NCBI RefSeq assembly: GCF_014884385.1
Contig: NZ_WKFH01000003.1
Span: forward strand, 310,001 to 374,000
Source of the DNA: Phycobacter azelaicus
GTDB taxonomy: Bacteria > Pseudomonadota > Alphaproteobacteria > Rhodobacterales > Rhodobacteraceae
Direction: 5' to 3'
Length of the DNA stretch: 64,000 nucleotides
The position numbers and the translations under genes were made by a program. Of this stretch, positions 18,285 to 27,553 are shown piece by piece (position 1 is the stretch's first letter; each line of letters begins with the position of its first letter). Under the pieces are notes generated by a model, which ran no database searches, was not told where the DNA came from, and saw nothing but the letters and a program-made list of their open reading frames with translations.

Positions 18285-19616
18285 TCAACGGCGGTAGTGG
18301 TCAGACCAGTGGGGATGTTCGTCATCGATAATCATAGTGTGCCGATGCCTTCGCTCCCCGTTCAGGTGCGGGTGGCTCAGCGGCAGGTTATCATGAATGT
18401 GCTCCACTTCGGTATCATCCGCGGTTGGCCAAAGCCGTAGTGCCGCGAGACACCCGAGTACTGCAATCCCCGCCAAAATCAAAAGGGTGGCCGATGTTCC
18501 AAATCGGGTCATGAGCCAGCCCGACAGCGGATAGGACACCAGCCAGCAGGCATGAGAGAGCGCAAACTGCGCGGCAAAGAGCGCTGGACGGTCGGCGGAT
18601 CTCGCTGAGCGTTTTAACAAACGCCCCGAAGGCGTCATCACTCCGGAATACCCAAGCCCGACCAGCCCCCAGGTCAACAGCAGCGCTCCCCATGACATTC
18701 CAAATGCCATGTTCACCAAGGCCAAAGTCGCCAGAACTCCTCCCATAAGAACGGCACCGGCCAGCATAACTGGCCGATCCGGCACGCTCTCAAGCAGACG
18801 CGGCAGCGCCAGGGCGGCGATCATGGACCCTGCACCAAAGGCACACATCGCCCAAGCAAGCGCGCTTGCGGGCAAGCCAAGCTCAGAGCGGACCAGAACC
18901 ACCGAGTTCACCAGAACCATAGAGCCTGCAGCGGAAACCGACAGGCAGAGCGCCAGCAAACCCCGTAGCCGAGGCGTCGCTAGATAGATCCGCATCCCGC
19001 GCGTTGTCCTTTCGTAGACACCACGCGACGCAGAATAGTCCAGCTCCGGCTTTGGCAGAGTCACCGAGACCACCAGCAGAGCCGATCCGAAGAAGCCGAG
19101 GGCGGTTCCCAAGAACAGTGCGTCATGGCTCATGATCGTCAATAGAATCCCGGCCAGAAGCGGGCTGACGATATTCTCAAGCTCATAGGCTAGCCTCGAC
19201 AGCGAAAGCGCCTGAGTGTAACGTGTCTCTTCCGGGAGCAAGTCAGGGATGGTGGCCTGAAATGCAGGTGTAAATCCTGCCGATGCAGCCTGCATTACAA
19301 AAATGAGCAGATAGACCTGCCAGACCTCATTCACGAAGGGAAGTGAAACAGCGGCGGCGGCACGTACCAAATCCAAACCGACCAGCAAACGCCGCCTGTC
19401 AATCCGCTCGGCAAGCGCCCCAGCCAGCGGAGCAATGCCCACGTAGGCAACCATCTTGATGGTAAACACCGTTCCGAGCACCAAAGCAGCGCGCTCCCCC
19501 GCCAAATCGTAGGCGAGAAGTCCGAGGGCAACCGTGGCCAGCCCCGTCCCTGCCAGGGCGACGATCTGAGCCAGAAAGAGATGCCGGTATCTACGGTCCT
19601 CCAAAGCGTTCCACAT
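18285..19616 (-). CDS. MFS transporter with histidine-rich C-terminal tail
   Basis: This major facilitator protein has 443 residues and about 12 hydrophobic segments. DRRRLLVGLDLVRAAAA is the conserved loop 2-3 motif (GxLaDrxxRkxx-like). The last 40 residues are cytoplasmic and unusual: about ten histidines lie in EHIHDNLPLSHPHLNGER, RRHRH and DDEHPHWSDHYRR. Such tails are known from metal exporters such as NreB. Metal efflux (Ni, Co, Zn) is thus possible, but drug or metabolite efflux is equally compatible with the fold. GGAGC 5 nt upstream decides the ATG at 19616. It ends near the shared terminator of icd. Confidence 0.82.
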   Translation of the reverse strand: MWNALEDRRYRHLFLAQIVALAGTGLATVALGLLAYDLAGERAALVLGTVFTIKMVAYVGIAPLAGALAERIDRRRLLVGLDLVRAAAAVSLPFVNEVWQVYLLIFVMQAASAGFTPAFQATIPDLLPEETRYTQALSLSRLAYELENIVSPLLAGILLTIMSHDALFLGTALGFFGSALLVVSVTLPKPELDYSASRGVYERTTRGMRIYLATPRLRGLLALCLSVSAAGSMVLVNSVVLVRSELGLPASALAWAMCAFGAGSMIAALALPRLLESVPDRPVMLAGAVLMGGVLATLALVNMAFGMSWGALLLTWGLVGLGYSGVMTPSGRLLKRSARSADRPALFAAQFALSHACWLVSYPLSGWLMTRFGTSATLLILAGIAVLGCLAALRLWPTADDTEVEHIHDNLPLSHPHLNGERRHRHTMIIDDEHPHWSDHYRR

Positions 19617-19794
19617 TGTAGCTCCAGTCACGTTCGCCCCAGATTAATGCCTGTCTCGCACTGCACGCACATCCAGGCCTGAAGAACAGCCCATTGCTGC
19701 ACATCCACCCGACACAGAAGTCACACTCGCCGACAATACTCTGGTTTCGCAACAACTCAATGGCACGCCCCGTCGCCAACATCGCCCCTCAAAA

Positions 19795-19824
19795 GGAAAC
19801 CGCCCGGCATTGCTGCCGGGCGGT
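19795..19824 (-). terminator. Rho-independent terminator downstream of the chemoreceptor gene
   Basis: An 11-bp stem (19799-19809 with 19814-19824, 4-nt loop) is followed on the minus strand by TTTCCTTTT. It lies 35 bp past the stop of the methyl-accepting chemotaxis gene. Confidence 0.8.
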
Positions 19825-19858
19825 CTGCAAAATCTGTTAAACAACTGTGGCGCGCGTC

Positions 19859-21751
19859 TCAGAAATCCTGCCACTTGTCGAGAGCAGCGTTGCCGTCGGT
19901 GCCGGTTGCGGCCGGAGCGGCCTCGTTGAAATCGCTGAAGTCCCAGTCGTCATCCCCATGCGCCGTCGGTGTGCTGGCGGCCGGTTTCGGCGCGCTCATC
20001 TGTGTGATGCCGCTGCTGCCGGAGACTTTGAAATGCGCCACCAGCTCAGCCAGTTTGGTTGCATCGCTGTTCAGCATATGGCCCGCAGCCGTCGCCTCTT
20101 CGACCATGGCCGCGTTCTGCTGCGTCACCTGATCAAGCTGCACCACCCCGGTGTTGATTTCCCCGAGACCCGTGGATTGCTCCACAGCACCTTCGGCAAT
20201 ATCTGTTACCAGCTTCGAGATATGGTTCACCCGCTCGACGATATTGGTGAGCGCATCGCCCGCCTTGCCGACCAGGTCCACGCCGCGCTCCACCTGGCGC
20301 GAGCTGTCGCTGATCAGCGTCTTGATCTCCATCGCCGCATCCGAAGAACGCTGCGCCAGCGCACGCACTTCGGAGGCCACCACCGCAAAGCCGCGGCCCG
20401 CTTCGCCCGCGCGGGCGGCTTCGACGCCTGCGTTCAGCGCCAGAAGGTTGGTCTGGAAGGCAATGTCGTCGATCACGCTGATGATCTGCGCGATATGGGT
20501 CGAGGACTGCTCGATCTCGGTCATCGCCGACACCGCGCTTTGCACAACGACGCCGCTGTTCTCGGCCTCCTGCTTGGCCTCTTCCATGATGTTCTCGACG
20601 CTGCGCGCACCTTCGGCGGCGGATTTCACGCTTGCGGTGAGTTCATCGAGGGCCGCGGCGGTCTCTTCAAGGGTGGCCGCCTGGCTTTCGGTGCGGTGCG
20701 ACAGATCATCCGAAGACTGGCTGATCTCGGCCGCGCCGTTGCGGATGCTCTGCGCAGAATCGACGACCTGGGCCACCGTGGCATTCAGGTTTTCGACCGT
20801 TTTGTTGAAATCGGAACGCAGCTGCTCGTAATCCTCGGGGAAGGCGCTTTCGATGCGTACAGTCAGATCGCCACCTGCGAGAGACGACAGACGGCTGGTC
20901 ACGGTCTGCACCACCTCGGCCTGAGCGCGGTCACGCTCCTTCTGAGAGGCCTCAAGTTCCTTCTGACGGATCAGCGACTTGCGGAAGACATCCAAGGTGC
21001 GGGACATATCGCCAATCTCGTTCTGGCTGTTCATGCCCGGAATTTCAGAATCGGTATCGCCCTCGGCCATGGACTTCATGCGCTGTTTCAGGTTCTCGAT
21101 CGGGTTGATCACGCTGCGCGCGATGAAGAAGGCGGCCACGCTCATAGCGGCAAGGCCCAACGCAAGTGCTGCCAGAGCCGCGTTACGGAAGACTGCAATA
21201 TCTGCGTCAATGTCGGCCACGTAGTCGCCGGTACCCACAACCCAGCCCCAGGGTTCAAACAACTTCACATAGCCCATTTTGGCTTCGGGTTCGTCAGAGT
21301 CGGGCTTGTTGAAGTGGTATATCACTGAGCCGGCACCGTCTGCCTTGATAACCTTCTGGAATTCCTGGAAGACCTTCACACCGTTTACATCTTCAAACTC
21401 GGTTTGATCATTACCAATCAGCTGTTTGGCAACAGCATGCGCAACCATCAGGTTGCTGCTGTCGAAAGCAAAGAAATAGCCTGCCGTTCCAAAGCGCGGT
21501 TTTTCTACCGCCTGGATACCGAGCTCACGCGCTTCTTCCGGGCTCAGCGTCCCTGCCTGGACCTGGGCTTCAAGATCGGCCAGGATGCTGATTACGGAGT
21601 CGGTCAAGCTATCGAGCTTGTCAGCGCGCAAATCATACGATTTCTCAACTGCGCGGGAGAGCATCGCAAAGGTCAAGACGGCGGCAAGCACAATGGCCAA
21701 ACTTGCCAAAGCGTAGATTCGAGCCGGTAACCGGTACAGAAACGTGGGCAT
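19859..21751 (-). CDS. Methyl-accepting chemotaxis protein with single Cache domain
   Basis: The 630-residue transducer has TM1 at about 12-32. A periplasmic sCache-type sensor (residues 35-185; FGTAGYFFAFDSSNLMVAHAV and GWVVGTGDYVADID are characteristic) comes next, with TM2 at about 190-212. HAMP (INPIENLKQRMKSMAEGD) follows, then a second linker and the MA signalling domain with the hairpin tip IDDIAFQTNLLALNAGVEAARAGEAGRGFAVVA. The last five residues, KWQDF, fit the xWxxF tether for CheR/CheB known from Tar and Tsr. This indicates a membrane receptor subject to adaptation. sCache domains often bind small organic acids; the ligand is not predictable. It is monocistronic, with its own terminator. 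Confidence 0.93.
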   Translation of the reverse strand: MPTFLYRLPARIYALASLAIVLAAVLTFAMLSRAVEKSYDLRADKLDSLTDSVISILADLEAQVQAGTLSPEEARELGIQAVEKPRFGTAGYFFAFDSSNLMVAHAVAKQLIGNDQTEFEDVNGVKVFQEFQKVIKADGAGSVIYHFNKPDSDEPEAKMGYVKLFEPWGWVVGTGDYVADIDADIAVFRNAALAALALGLAAMSVAAFFIARSVINPIENLKQRMKSMAEGDTDSEIPGMNSQNEIGDMSRTLDVFRKSLIRQKELEASQKERDRAQAEVVQTVTSRLSSLAGGDLTVRIESAFPEDYEQLRSDFNKTVENLNATVAQVVDSAQSIRNGAAEISQSSDDLSHRTESQAATLEETAAALDELTASVKSAAEGARSVENIMEEAKQEAENSGVVVQSAVSAMTEIEQSSTHIAQIISVIDDIAFQTNLLALNAGVEAARAGEAGRGFAVVASEVRALAQRSSDAAMEIKTLISDSSRQVERGVDLVGKAGDALTNIVERVNHISKLVTDIAEGAVEQSTGLGEINTGVVQLDQVTQQNAAMVEEATAAGHMLNSDATKLAELVAHFKVSGSSGITQMSAPKPAASTPTAHGDDDWDFSDFNEAAPAATGTDGNAALDKWQDF

Positions 21752-22212
21752 GTTTAACAGGTCCTTTAGTGAGGCACATTTGGTCGCTGTTATAAGTACC
21801 CTTTCCTAATAATCCCTTAGATCACCTGTTCGAATTTTAAACTTCAGCCCTCAGAGTTGGGCGCTGAAATTGGGCAAACTCTGCCCGTCTGTGGACACAT
21901 CGGCGGCAAAGGGGCTCAAACACTATCCATTTTGAAAAGGGACCATTTTCGCCCTCTCGCACAAACACTTAGAATGTCGGGCACTCTGGGGGGGAGTCGT
22001 CTGCAAATGAAACCGGATCGCTGAAAGTGATCGTCGCGCTCTCACTCGACATAGCCCACCGCACCGCCCTTGGGAGGCACGCCCCATTTTCAATTATCTG
22101 GAAGCTGCAACCGCAGACACAGACCAAGCTGCTTTGCAGAAGTCGAATCACGCTGGAAGCGTCGCGTGAGGCACTTCTCGCTCCATCACCCTGGCAAATG
22201 TTATTTCTTTGC
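21752..22212. other. Intergenic region between the chemoreceptor and the MttB-like gene
   Basis: This 461-bp non-coding stretch is AT-richer near 21780-21840 (chemoreceptor promoter side). A minus-strand ORF reaching 21969 is mostly a shadow of the MttB-like gene; its last 27 codons from an ATG near 22053 could in principle encode a tiny peptide but have no clear ribosome-binding site. No RNA gene recognised. Confidence 0.35.
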
Positions 22213-23772
22213 TCAGAAGTCCGTCGGCGCACCTCCCTCGGCCTTTCGGCGGGCCACGAAGTCCGCCAATTCCTCCCGGATCGCCACGTCCATTGCTGGG
22301 GCTTCGAAGTCCGCCAGGATCTCCTTGTAGAGACTGTGCGCGCGTTCCGGTGTCCAGATCGCGCCCGCCACCTCCCAGGCCTCATAGTTGCGCCAATCGC
22401 TCAAAAAGGGCTGATAGAAGGCGTCGGTGTAGCGGTCCTGGGTATGCTGGATGCCAAAGAAATGCCCATCGTTGCCCACTTCCCGGATTGCTTCAAGGGC
22501 GATGTCTTCGGTGCCGGTGGCGCAGATCTGGGGCTGCAGATAACGCTGGATCTGCTGAAGAACCTCGCAATCCATAATGAACTTTTCCGGGCTAGCGATC
22601 AGGCCGCCTTCGAGCCAGCCCGCCGCGTGATAAACCATGTTAGTGCCCGACTGCACCGCCGCCCAAAGGGAGTTGGAGGTCTCCCACATGGCCTGCCCAT
22701 CGGGCACATTTGCCGCACAGACTCCCGAAGAACGCATCGGCAAGCCATAAAAACGCGCCATCTGTCCCGTCATCTGCGTCGCACGCATGTATTCGGGTGT
22801 GCCAAAGGCGGGCGCGCCCGATTTCATGTCGACGTTCGAGGTGAAGGTACCAATGGCGCAGGGCGTGCCGGGGCGCACATATTGGAAGAGCGCAATGGCG
22901 CAAAGGGATTCCGCAATCGACTGCGCCACCGCACCCGCCATGGTCACCGGAGCCATGGCTCCGGCCAGTGTAAAGGGGGTGACCACCACTGCCTGTCCCT
23001 TGCGCACCATACGTAAACAGCCGTCGATCATGGGAAAATCATGTTTCAGCGGGGAGGTGGAGTTGATGTTTGTGTACATATGCGGGCGGCTCTCGAACTC
23101 CTCATGGCTGAGACCGCCTGCGATGCGCACCATTTCCATCACGTCTTCGACCCGTTCCTTACCCAGCGAATAGGCATGCATCACCTTGTCCGTGAGTGTC
23201 AGCTTGTCATAGAGCACGTCCAGATGCCGGATCGAGGCATGGATATCTACGGCCTCAACCGGATAGCCGCCTGCAAAATGAATGCAGTTGAAGTACTGGG
23301 TGAGTTTGAGAAGGTTCTGACAGTGCTCACGCGTGCCGGTGACCTTTTTTCCCAGTTCCAGATCCCAGTAATTCGGTGGCGATGAAACATTGCCAAAGAG
23401 GATGTGGTTGCCACCCACTGGGATCTTGCGGTCCGGGTTTCGCGGTGTGATCTCAAAGCAGTCCGGAGCCTTGTCCACCATCTCCATGACAAACTCACGG
23501 TCCATGCGAACCAGATCGCCCTCAACCCTGCAGCCTGCCTCCTTAAAGATCTCGATGGCTTCAGGGTTGAGGAATACAACGCCGATTTCTTCCAAGATGC
23601 GCATGGCGCCGTCGTGAATGGCGGCCACGCCTTCAGGGGCAAGCGGTTCGGTGGGCCGGTCGGTGTTGACGGGAACAGACCATGGCATCTGGTTGAGCGC
23701 TGCCCCACCGCGCCGAGCGGCCGCACCTGCCCTGCCACCACCGCGCCTGCGGGCCGCTGCTGCTCGTGCCAT
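22213..23772 (-). CDS. MttB superfamily methyltransferase (trimethylamine methyltransferase-like, no pyrrolysine)
   Basis: A 519-residue protein of the MttB (trimethylamine:corrinoid methyltransferase) superfamily. It has a basic Ala/Arg/Gly-rich N terminus (MARAAAARRRGGGRAG) typical of roseobacter members, then the TIM-barrel core with GGYPVEAVDIHASIRHLDVL, PFTLAGAMAPVTMAGAVAQS, MKSGAPAFGTPEYMRA and GTNMVYHAAGWLEGGLI. The frame is open without an in-frame amber codon, so this is a non-pyrrolysine homologue. Relatives demethylate glycine betaine, carnitine, gamma-butyrobetaine or proline betaine through a corrinoid protein. GGAGG 5 nt upstream decides the start at 23772; the longer frame to 23928 lacks a site. 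No corrinoid protein gene adjoins it, so the acceptor and substrate are open. Confidence 0.88.
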   Translation of the reverse strand: MARAAAARRRGGGRAGAAARRGGAALNQMPWSVPVNTDRPTEPLAPEGVAAIHDGAMRILEEIGVVFLNPEAIEIFKEAGCRVEGDLVRMDREFVMEMVDKAPDCFEITPRNPDRKIPVGGNHILFGNVSSPPNYWDLELGKKVTGTREHCQNLLKLTQYFNCIHFAGGYPVEAVDIHASIRHLDVLYDKLTLTDKVMHAYSLGKERVEDVMEMVRIAGGLSHEEFESRPHMYTNINSTSPLKHDFPMIDGCLRMVRKGQAVVVTPFTLAGAMAPVTMAGAVAQSIAESLCAIALFQYVRPGTPCAIGTFTSNVDMKSGAPAFGTPEYMRATQMTGQMARFYGLPMRSSGVCAANVPDGQAMWETSNSLWAAVQSGTNMVYHAAGWLEGGLIASPEKFIMDCEVLQQIQRYLQPQICATGTEDIALEAIREVGNDGHFFGIQHTQDRYTDAFYQPFLSDWRNYEAWEVAGAIWTPERAHSLYKEILADFEAPAMDVAIREELADFVARRKAEGGAPTDF

Positions 23773-24010
23773 GGTATCCTCCATCCAATTGCGCCCGGCG
23801 CCAGCCCAAGACTGGCTCTTCCGGTTTGCCGCTCTGCGGCTTTCAACTGGCCCGATATCGACGGAGGCAACCTTTCCATTCACGACATCGCTTGTCGTTT
23901 TTTCGCAGCATACCGCCGTGAGCAGCACTTTCTGGACAGATATGAACAGTAATGGTCACGAGCGAGTGTCTCTTTGCATCGGATACCACGCGCTAGGACT
24001 GCGTTCCCGC

Positions 24011-24709
24011 TCAATGATCCTGTTGATCAAGCCAGTCCGGAATATGTCCGATATTCGGAAGAACTACGTCCGCATGCGGGTGCAATTCCTCACGAGGCGC
24101 CAAACCTGTGAGCACACCAATGCGGCGCATGCCAGCAGAGGCGCCAGCCTGAAGATCATGCAGGCTGTCCCCTACCATTGCAGATCTTTGCGGGGAAATG
24201 CCGCAATGCTCGCAAAACGCCAGAAGAGGTGCCGGGTCGGGCTTAGCCCCATGCCCGCTGTCGAACCCAGCGACAAAGGCAAAACGGTCCAGAACCCCTG
24301 CACGCTCAAGCTGACTTACAGCCGAAACCTCAGCGTCATTTGTCATAACACCAAGAACCTTGCCGCGCTCCAACAGCCCATCAAGAAAAGCCGCCAAGGG
24401 CACAGCCTCAGCCAGATCCGCCTCGGCAGCATTGCGGGCCAGGTACTGCTCAAGCTCTGGTTCCGGCATATGCGGCACATACGGGCATAGGGCGCTGGCG
24501 ACCTCGGCATTGGTGCCTGCGATCACAAAGCTGTCGGGACGAAAAACCTCCGCCGCCAAGTCAAAGCCAAGCGTGTGTGCCATCGCCTGCGCAAGCGCCT
24601 CGTCCCCTGCCGAAAGCGACTTCAACATTTTCGCCGCCCACCCGTTCCAGGTGGCGGCAAAGTCGAACAGCGTTCCGTCCTTGTCGAACAGAAAAGCATC
24701 TACGGGCAT
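24011..24709 (-). CDS. HAD-superfamily hydrolase, phosphoglycolate phosphatase-like
   Basis: The protein has 232 residues with HAD motifs: nucleophile DKDGTLFD near the N terminus, motif II VMTNDAE (Thr), the Lys of motif III in GHGAKPDP, and motif IV VGDSLHDLQAG. The alpha-helical cap between about 20 and 95 makes it a subfamily I (Gph/PGP-like) enzyme. Phosphoglycolate is the usual guess for this type, but HAD specificity is broad. The ATG at 24709 is 7 nt after AGGA; 24715 is too close to it. It precedes the small DUF3572 gene by 47 bp in reverse order and may share its transcript. Confidence 0.85.
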   Translation of the reverse strand: MPVDAFLFDKDGTLFDFAATWNGWAAKMLKSLSAGDEALAQAMAHTLGFDLAAEVFRPDSFVIAGTNAEVASALCPYVPHMPEPELEQYLARNAAEADLAEAVPLAAFLDGLLERGKVLGVMTNDAEVSAVSQLERAGVLDRFAFVAGFDSGHGAKPDPAPLLAFCEHCGISPQRSAMVGDSLHDLQAGASAGMRRIGVLTGLAPREELHPHADVVLPNIGHIPDWLDQQDH

Positions 24710-24756
24710 GGGCATGTCCTGCGCAAAAGTTTCAACATCAGTCTGCGAGCGATCTA

Positions 24757-25041
24757 TCAGGTCCAGTGGATCTGCGCACCACCCGGAAGGGCCATCCGAG
24801 CTTGCATGGGTGATTCATATTGAAGTCCCACGCTATCGCAAAACTCAATCACCCAAGCATCGTCCATCGTTAAGAAATCGAGCACGGAGCCCAAAAACTC
24901 CGGATCCGCGGCACGGCTCTTCAAATCGTCGATGCTTGCGCCCGTCGCTCCCATAAACACTGGAAAAAGCTCATCATTTCCAGACAACCAGGCCAGCGCC
25001 TGCAGTGCGATTGTCTCAGCTTGATCAGCGGAAATCTGCAT
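24757..25041 (-). CDS. DUF3572 family protein
   Basis: This small protein has 94 residues. It has the DUF3572 pattern: an N-terminal helix ADQAETIALQALAWLSGNDELFPVFM, GATGASIDDLKSRAADPEFLGSVLDFLTMDDAWVI, and a C-terminal FCDSVGLQYESPMQARMALPGG. The start at 25041 is fixed by GGAAGG 7 nt upstream; the frame continues upstream as a shadow of the divergent pleD-like gene. The family is restricted mainly to alphaproteobacteria and is commonly encoded beside pleD/divK-type regulators, as here. No molecular function is known. Confidence 0.88.
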   Translation of the reverse strand: MQISADQAETIALQALAWLSGNDELFPVFMGATGASIDDLKSRAADPEFLGSVLDFLTMDDAWVIEFCDSVGLQYESPMQARMALPGGAQIHWT

Positions 25042-25155
25042 ATGGGCACCTTCCTGACACGTTGCAGCCATTTTAGTAAAAATACGAAACAGTTTATTAA
25101 CCAGTGACTGAGAAAACTTCCAGTCATCGAAACCCATGCATCGAAAGGGTACTGC

Positions 25156-26556
25156 GTGCAGGGAACCATTCTGGTCATAGACGGTGTTTCCACCAACCGG
25201 ATCATGATGAAGGTCCAGCTGACGGCGGCGTATTACGACGTCGTACTCGCCTCCCGTGTGGATGGCGTGCTGGAGGTTGCGCGCAGCTGTCGTCCCGATC
25301 TTGTGCTCACAGCCAATGCCCTCCCGGATGGGAACGCCGCAGATGTCAAACAAGAGCTGAGACGTGACGACACTTTGGCGGATGTGCCGGTGATCGCCGT
25401 CACCCGCACCGACAATCCCGTCCGACGTCTCGAAGCCCTATCGGCGGGCATTGACGATGTGCTGCCGCAGCCGCTGGACGACGTCATTCTCCAGGCCCGG
25501 ATCCGCAGCCTCCTGCGAGTGCGCAGCACCAACGAAGAGCTGAACATGCAGCGAGACGCTTCGCACGGGTTCGTTCTGCCTCTGACGGACCGCGCAGCAA
25601 CAGCCCACACGCCGCCGGCCAGCATCGCATTGGTAGCCGAAGATCTGCAGACTGCCCGAGACTGGCACGAACGTCTGTCGAGCCATGTGTACCACGACAT
25701 CCGCACCCATCAGATCGGCGACATCCAGCCGCTGATGAGCGAGCCCGTTGCCGATGTCTTTATCATTGAGCTGAACGAGACGACCTCAGGCGCGGGCCTG
25801 CGACTGCTCGCCGACCTGCGGGCACGGGCAGCCACTCGTCAATCGGTTGTGATCGCTGTACCCAACCCGGGCGATCCGCACGTGGCAGCCGAAGCCCTCG
25901 ACCGGGGAGCTCATGACGTCCTGCAAACCGGATTTGACGTCGAAGAGCTTGCGCTGCGTCTTGATACCCAACTTCAGTACAAACATCGCCATGATTTGCT
26001 GCGGGCCAGCGTGCGCAACGGGCTGCGCGCCGCCGTCGAGGACCCGATGACTGGTCTGTACAACCGCCGCTATGCCAAGCCATTCCTTGATCGCACCGCC
26101 CGCAGCGCTGCCGAAACCGGTGACAAATTCGCCCTCATGCTGGCCGATCTAGATCACTTCAAGCAGATCAACGACCGCTATGGCCACCCGGCCGGAGACG
26201 CCGTTCTGATCGAAGCCGCGCGTCGCCTACAAGGCCATCTGCGTCCTGTCGATTTGCTGGCCCGTGTAGGGGGCGAAGAGTTCATGATTGTGCTGCCGGG
26301 CGCCGATGAACTGGAGGCTGGTCAGGCTGCCGTGGCACTGTGCAATGCGATCAACAGTCAACCCTTCGAGGTGCCTGGGATCAATCACCCGGTTTCCGTG
26401 ACCATCAGCATCGGCGCCGTGGTCGGCGGCGGGGCCAAGACTGATAAGATCCCGGTCAACGACCTGATCGCCAATGCCGACCAGGCCCTTTACAATGCCA
26501 AGAATGCAGGACGCAACCGCGCCAAACTCTCAGCGCCGGGTGCGGCAGTCGCCTGA
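25156..26556 (+). CDS. pleD: PleD-like diguanylate cyclase with degenerate receiver domains
   Basis: The start is GTG (AAAGGG 7 nt upstream), giving 466 residues. Two receiver-like domains lie at about 3-120 and 155-270, and a GGDEF domain at about 290-455. The cyclase active site is GGEEF at 372-376. The allosteric inhibition site RxxD is intact at 363-366 (RPVD), exactly five residues ahead. DPMTGLYNRR (296-305) and LDHFKQIND complete the domain. The first receiver lacks the usual phospho-acceptor: where PleD has Asp53 in LLDVMMP, this protein has LTANALP (Ala53). The acidic DD pair near the N terminus is also reduced. It should make c-di-GMP, but activation by phosphorylation of receiver 1 looks impossible. 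Confidence 0.9.
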   Translation: MQGTILVIDGVSTNRIMMKVQLTAAYYDVVLASRVDGVLEVARSCRPDLVLTANALPDGNAADVKQELRRDDTLADVPVIAVTRTDNPVRRLEALSAGIDDVLPQPLDDVILQARIRSLLRVRSTNEELNMQRDASHGFVLPLTDRAATAHTPPASIALVAEDLQTARDWHERLSSHVYHDIRTHQIGDIQPLMSEPVADVFIIELNETTSGAGLRLLADLRARAATRQSVVIAVPNPGDPHVAAEALDRGAHDVLQTGFDVEELALRLDTQLQYKHRHDLLRASVRNGLRAAVEDPMTGLYNRRYAKPFLDRTARSAAETGDKFALMLADLDHFKQINDRYGHPAGDAVLIEAARRLQGHLRPVDLLARVGGEEFMIVLPGADELEAGQAAVALCNAINSQPFEVPGINHPVSVTISIGAVVGGGAKTDKIPVNDLIANADQALYNAKNAGRNRAKLSAPGAAVA

Positions 26557-26633
26557 CCTTTCACGTCCTTGCCCAGATTTCGGGGCGAGACATGGAACCT
26601 CACCGAGTGGCCTTGCAAGGCGGACATCACCGC

Positions 26634-27149
26634 CTACTCCTGGGCTGGACGATGCTTTACCCAGCCCCCATGGTGATGCAGCTTGGACTGCAGCCGTGTC
26701 GCATAGTGTTTGCGTTCATCCGGCGTCATGGCCTCGACCTGAGTGATCCAGGCTTGCTGAACAGACAGATGAAAACCGTGGCGGGTGTCGGCCTGTACGC
26801 GCAGCAGATCGGCCAGAGCGTCCAAATCAAGGGGCTCCGCCATCAGGATTGCAATGACTGCGTCCCCTTCGGCGCGACGGCGCGCAGAATAGCTGCGAAA
26901 TTCTCCTTCGGCGCGGCGGCGCAGATCGCGGCGCGTGTCAGGGTCCAGATCGTGAAAAATCAATGACCCGACCGAGGGCGGGCGATGACTGGGGTGTCCC
27001 CCATCATGCCAGCGCAGCGCGGCCCCGACAGCCAGCCCCGCAACCGCGAGGTTCGCAGCCAATGAGACCGCCAAAAGTACCTTCAGCCAAGGCCGCATGC
27101 CGGTCCGGCGCTCCTGCCCGGAGGTTGGGATCTTCTCATCGGTGCTCAT
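26634..27149 (-). CDS. Periplasmic heavy-metal sensor / CpxP-like protein
   Basis: A 171-residue membrane-anchored protein with one N-terminal transmembrane helix (WLKVLLAVSLAANLAVAGLAVG) and a helical periplasmic part rich in Arg and Glu. The C-terminal segment MTPDERKHYATRLQSKLHHHGGW has the LTPEQR-like feature of the CnrX/CpxP/ZraP (Metal_resist) fold and a terminal His cluster. Its start overlaps the anti-sigma-like gene by 4 bp, so the two are coupled. Together with the sigma factor upstream it probably senses metal or envelope stress. The metal is unknown. Confidence 0.8.
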   Translation of the reverse strand: MSTDEKIPTSGQERRTGMRPWLKVLLAVSLAANLAVAGLAVGAALRWHDGGHPSHRPPSVGSLIFHDLDPDTRRDLRRRAEGEFRSYSARRRAEGDAVIAILMAEPLDLDALADLLRVQADTRHGFHLSVQQAWITQVEAMTPDERKHYATRLQSKLHHHGGWVKHRPAQE

Positions 27150-27553
27150 TGCGTGTCCTCATCCAAGAGCGCGGTCAGGTCGTAACTTTCATACGGCAGA
27201 GCCTCTGTCTGCGAGGGCGTTGTCAGGATTTCCACCGGGTCCGGCAGAAAATCAGGCGGCACCAGACCGATCCAAAGCCCTGCACCGCAGGCCGCAACCA
27301 TGCCGCCCATGGCCGGCCAGCCGCCGACGGCGCGCCAGAACTGCTGGCAGTTCCGCAAAACACGAGCACCCAGCGCCTGCCGCGCAGGCTGTTGCAGCAT
27401 TGCACCGTGGCCCTTTTGCTCCGCCTGCACAGACATCGCATCTGCAAGAACCCGCGTCCTCAAGCTCTCCGGCATGTCAGGTCGGCTGTGACGCGCTTCT
27501 GCAAACAATGTGTCCAGCTGGTTCAGATCTTCATTGGTGTCAGCCATCGTCAT
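27146..27553 (-). CDS. Putative anti-sigma factor, single-pass membrane protein
   Basis: A 135-residue protein. The cytoplasmic N-terminal part has an acidic helix (NEDLNQLDTLFAEARHSRPDMPESLRTRVLADA). One transmembrane segment at about 77-98 follows, and a short periplasmic tail of acidic character (LPYESYDLTALLDEDTQ) ends it. It starts inside the end of the ECF sigma gene (14-bp overlap) and ends inside the start of the metal-sensor gene. Position, size and topology argue for a membrane anti-sigma factor, although no zinc-binding HxxxCxxC motif is present. The assignment is mostly contextual. Confidence 0.65.
   Translation of the reverse strand: MTMADTNEDLNQLDTLFAEARHSRPDMPESLRTRVLADAMSVQAEQKGHGAMLQQPARQALGARVLRNCQQFWRAVGGWPAMGGMVAACGAGLWIGLVPPDFLPDPVEILTTPSQTEALPYESYDLTALLDEDTQ

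Noticed and set aside
21969..22053. 27-codon minus-strand ORF downstream of the MttB-like gene
   Set aside because: Too short to judge, no convincing ribosome-binding site.
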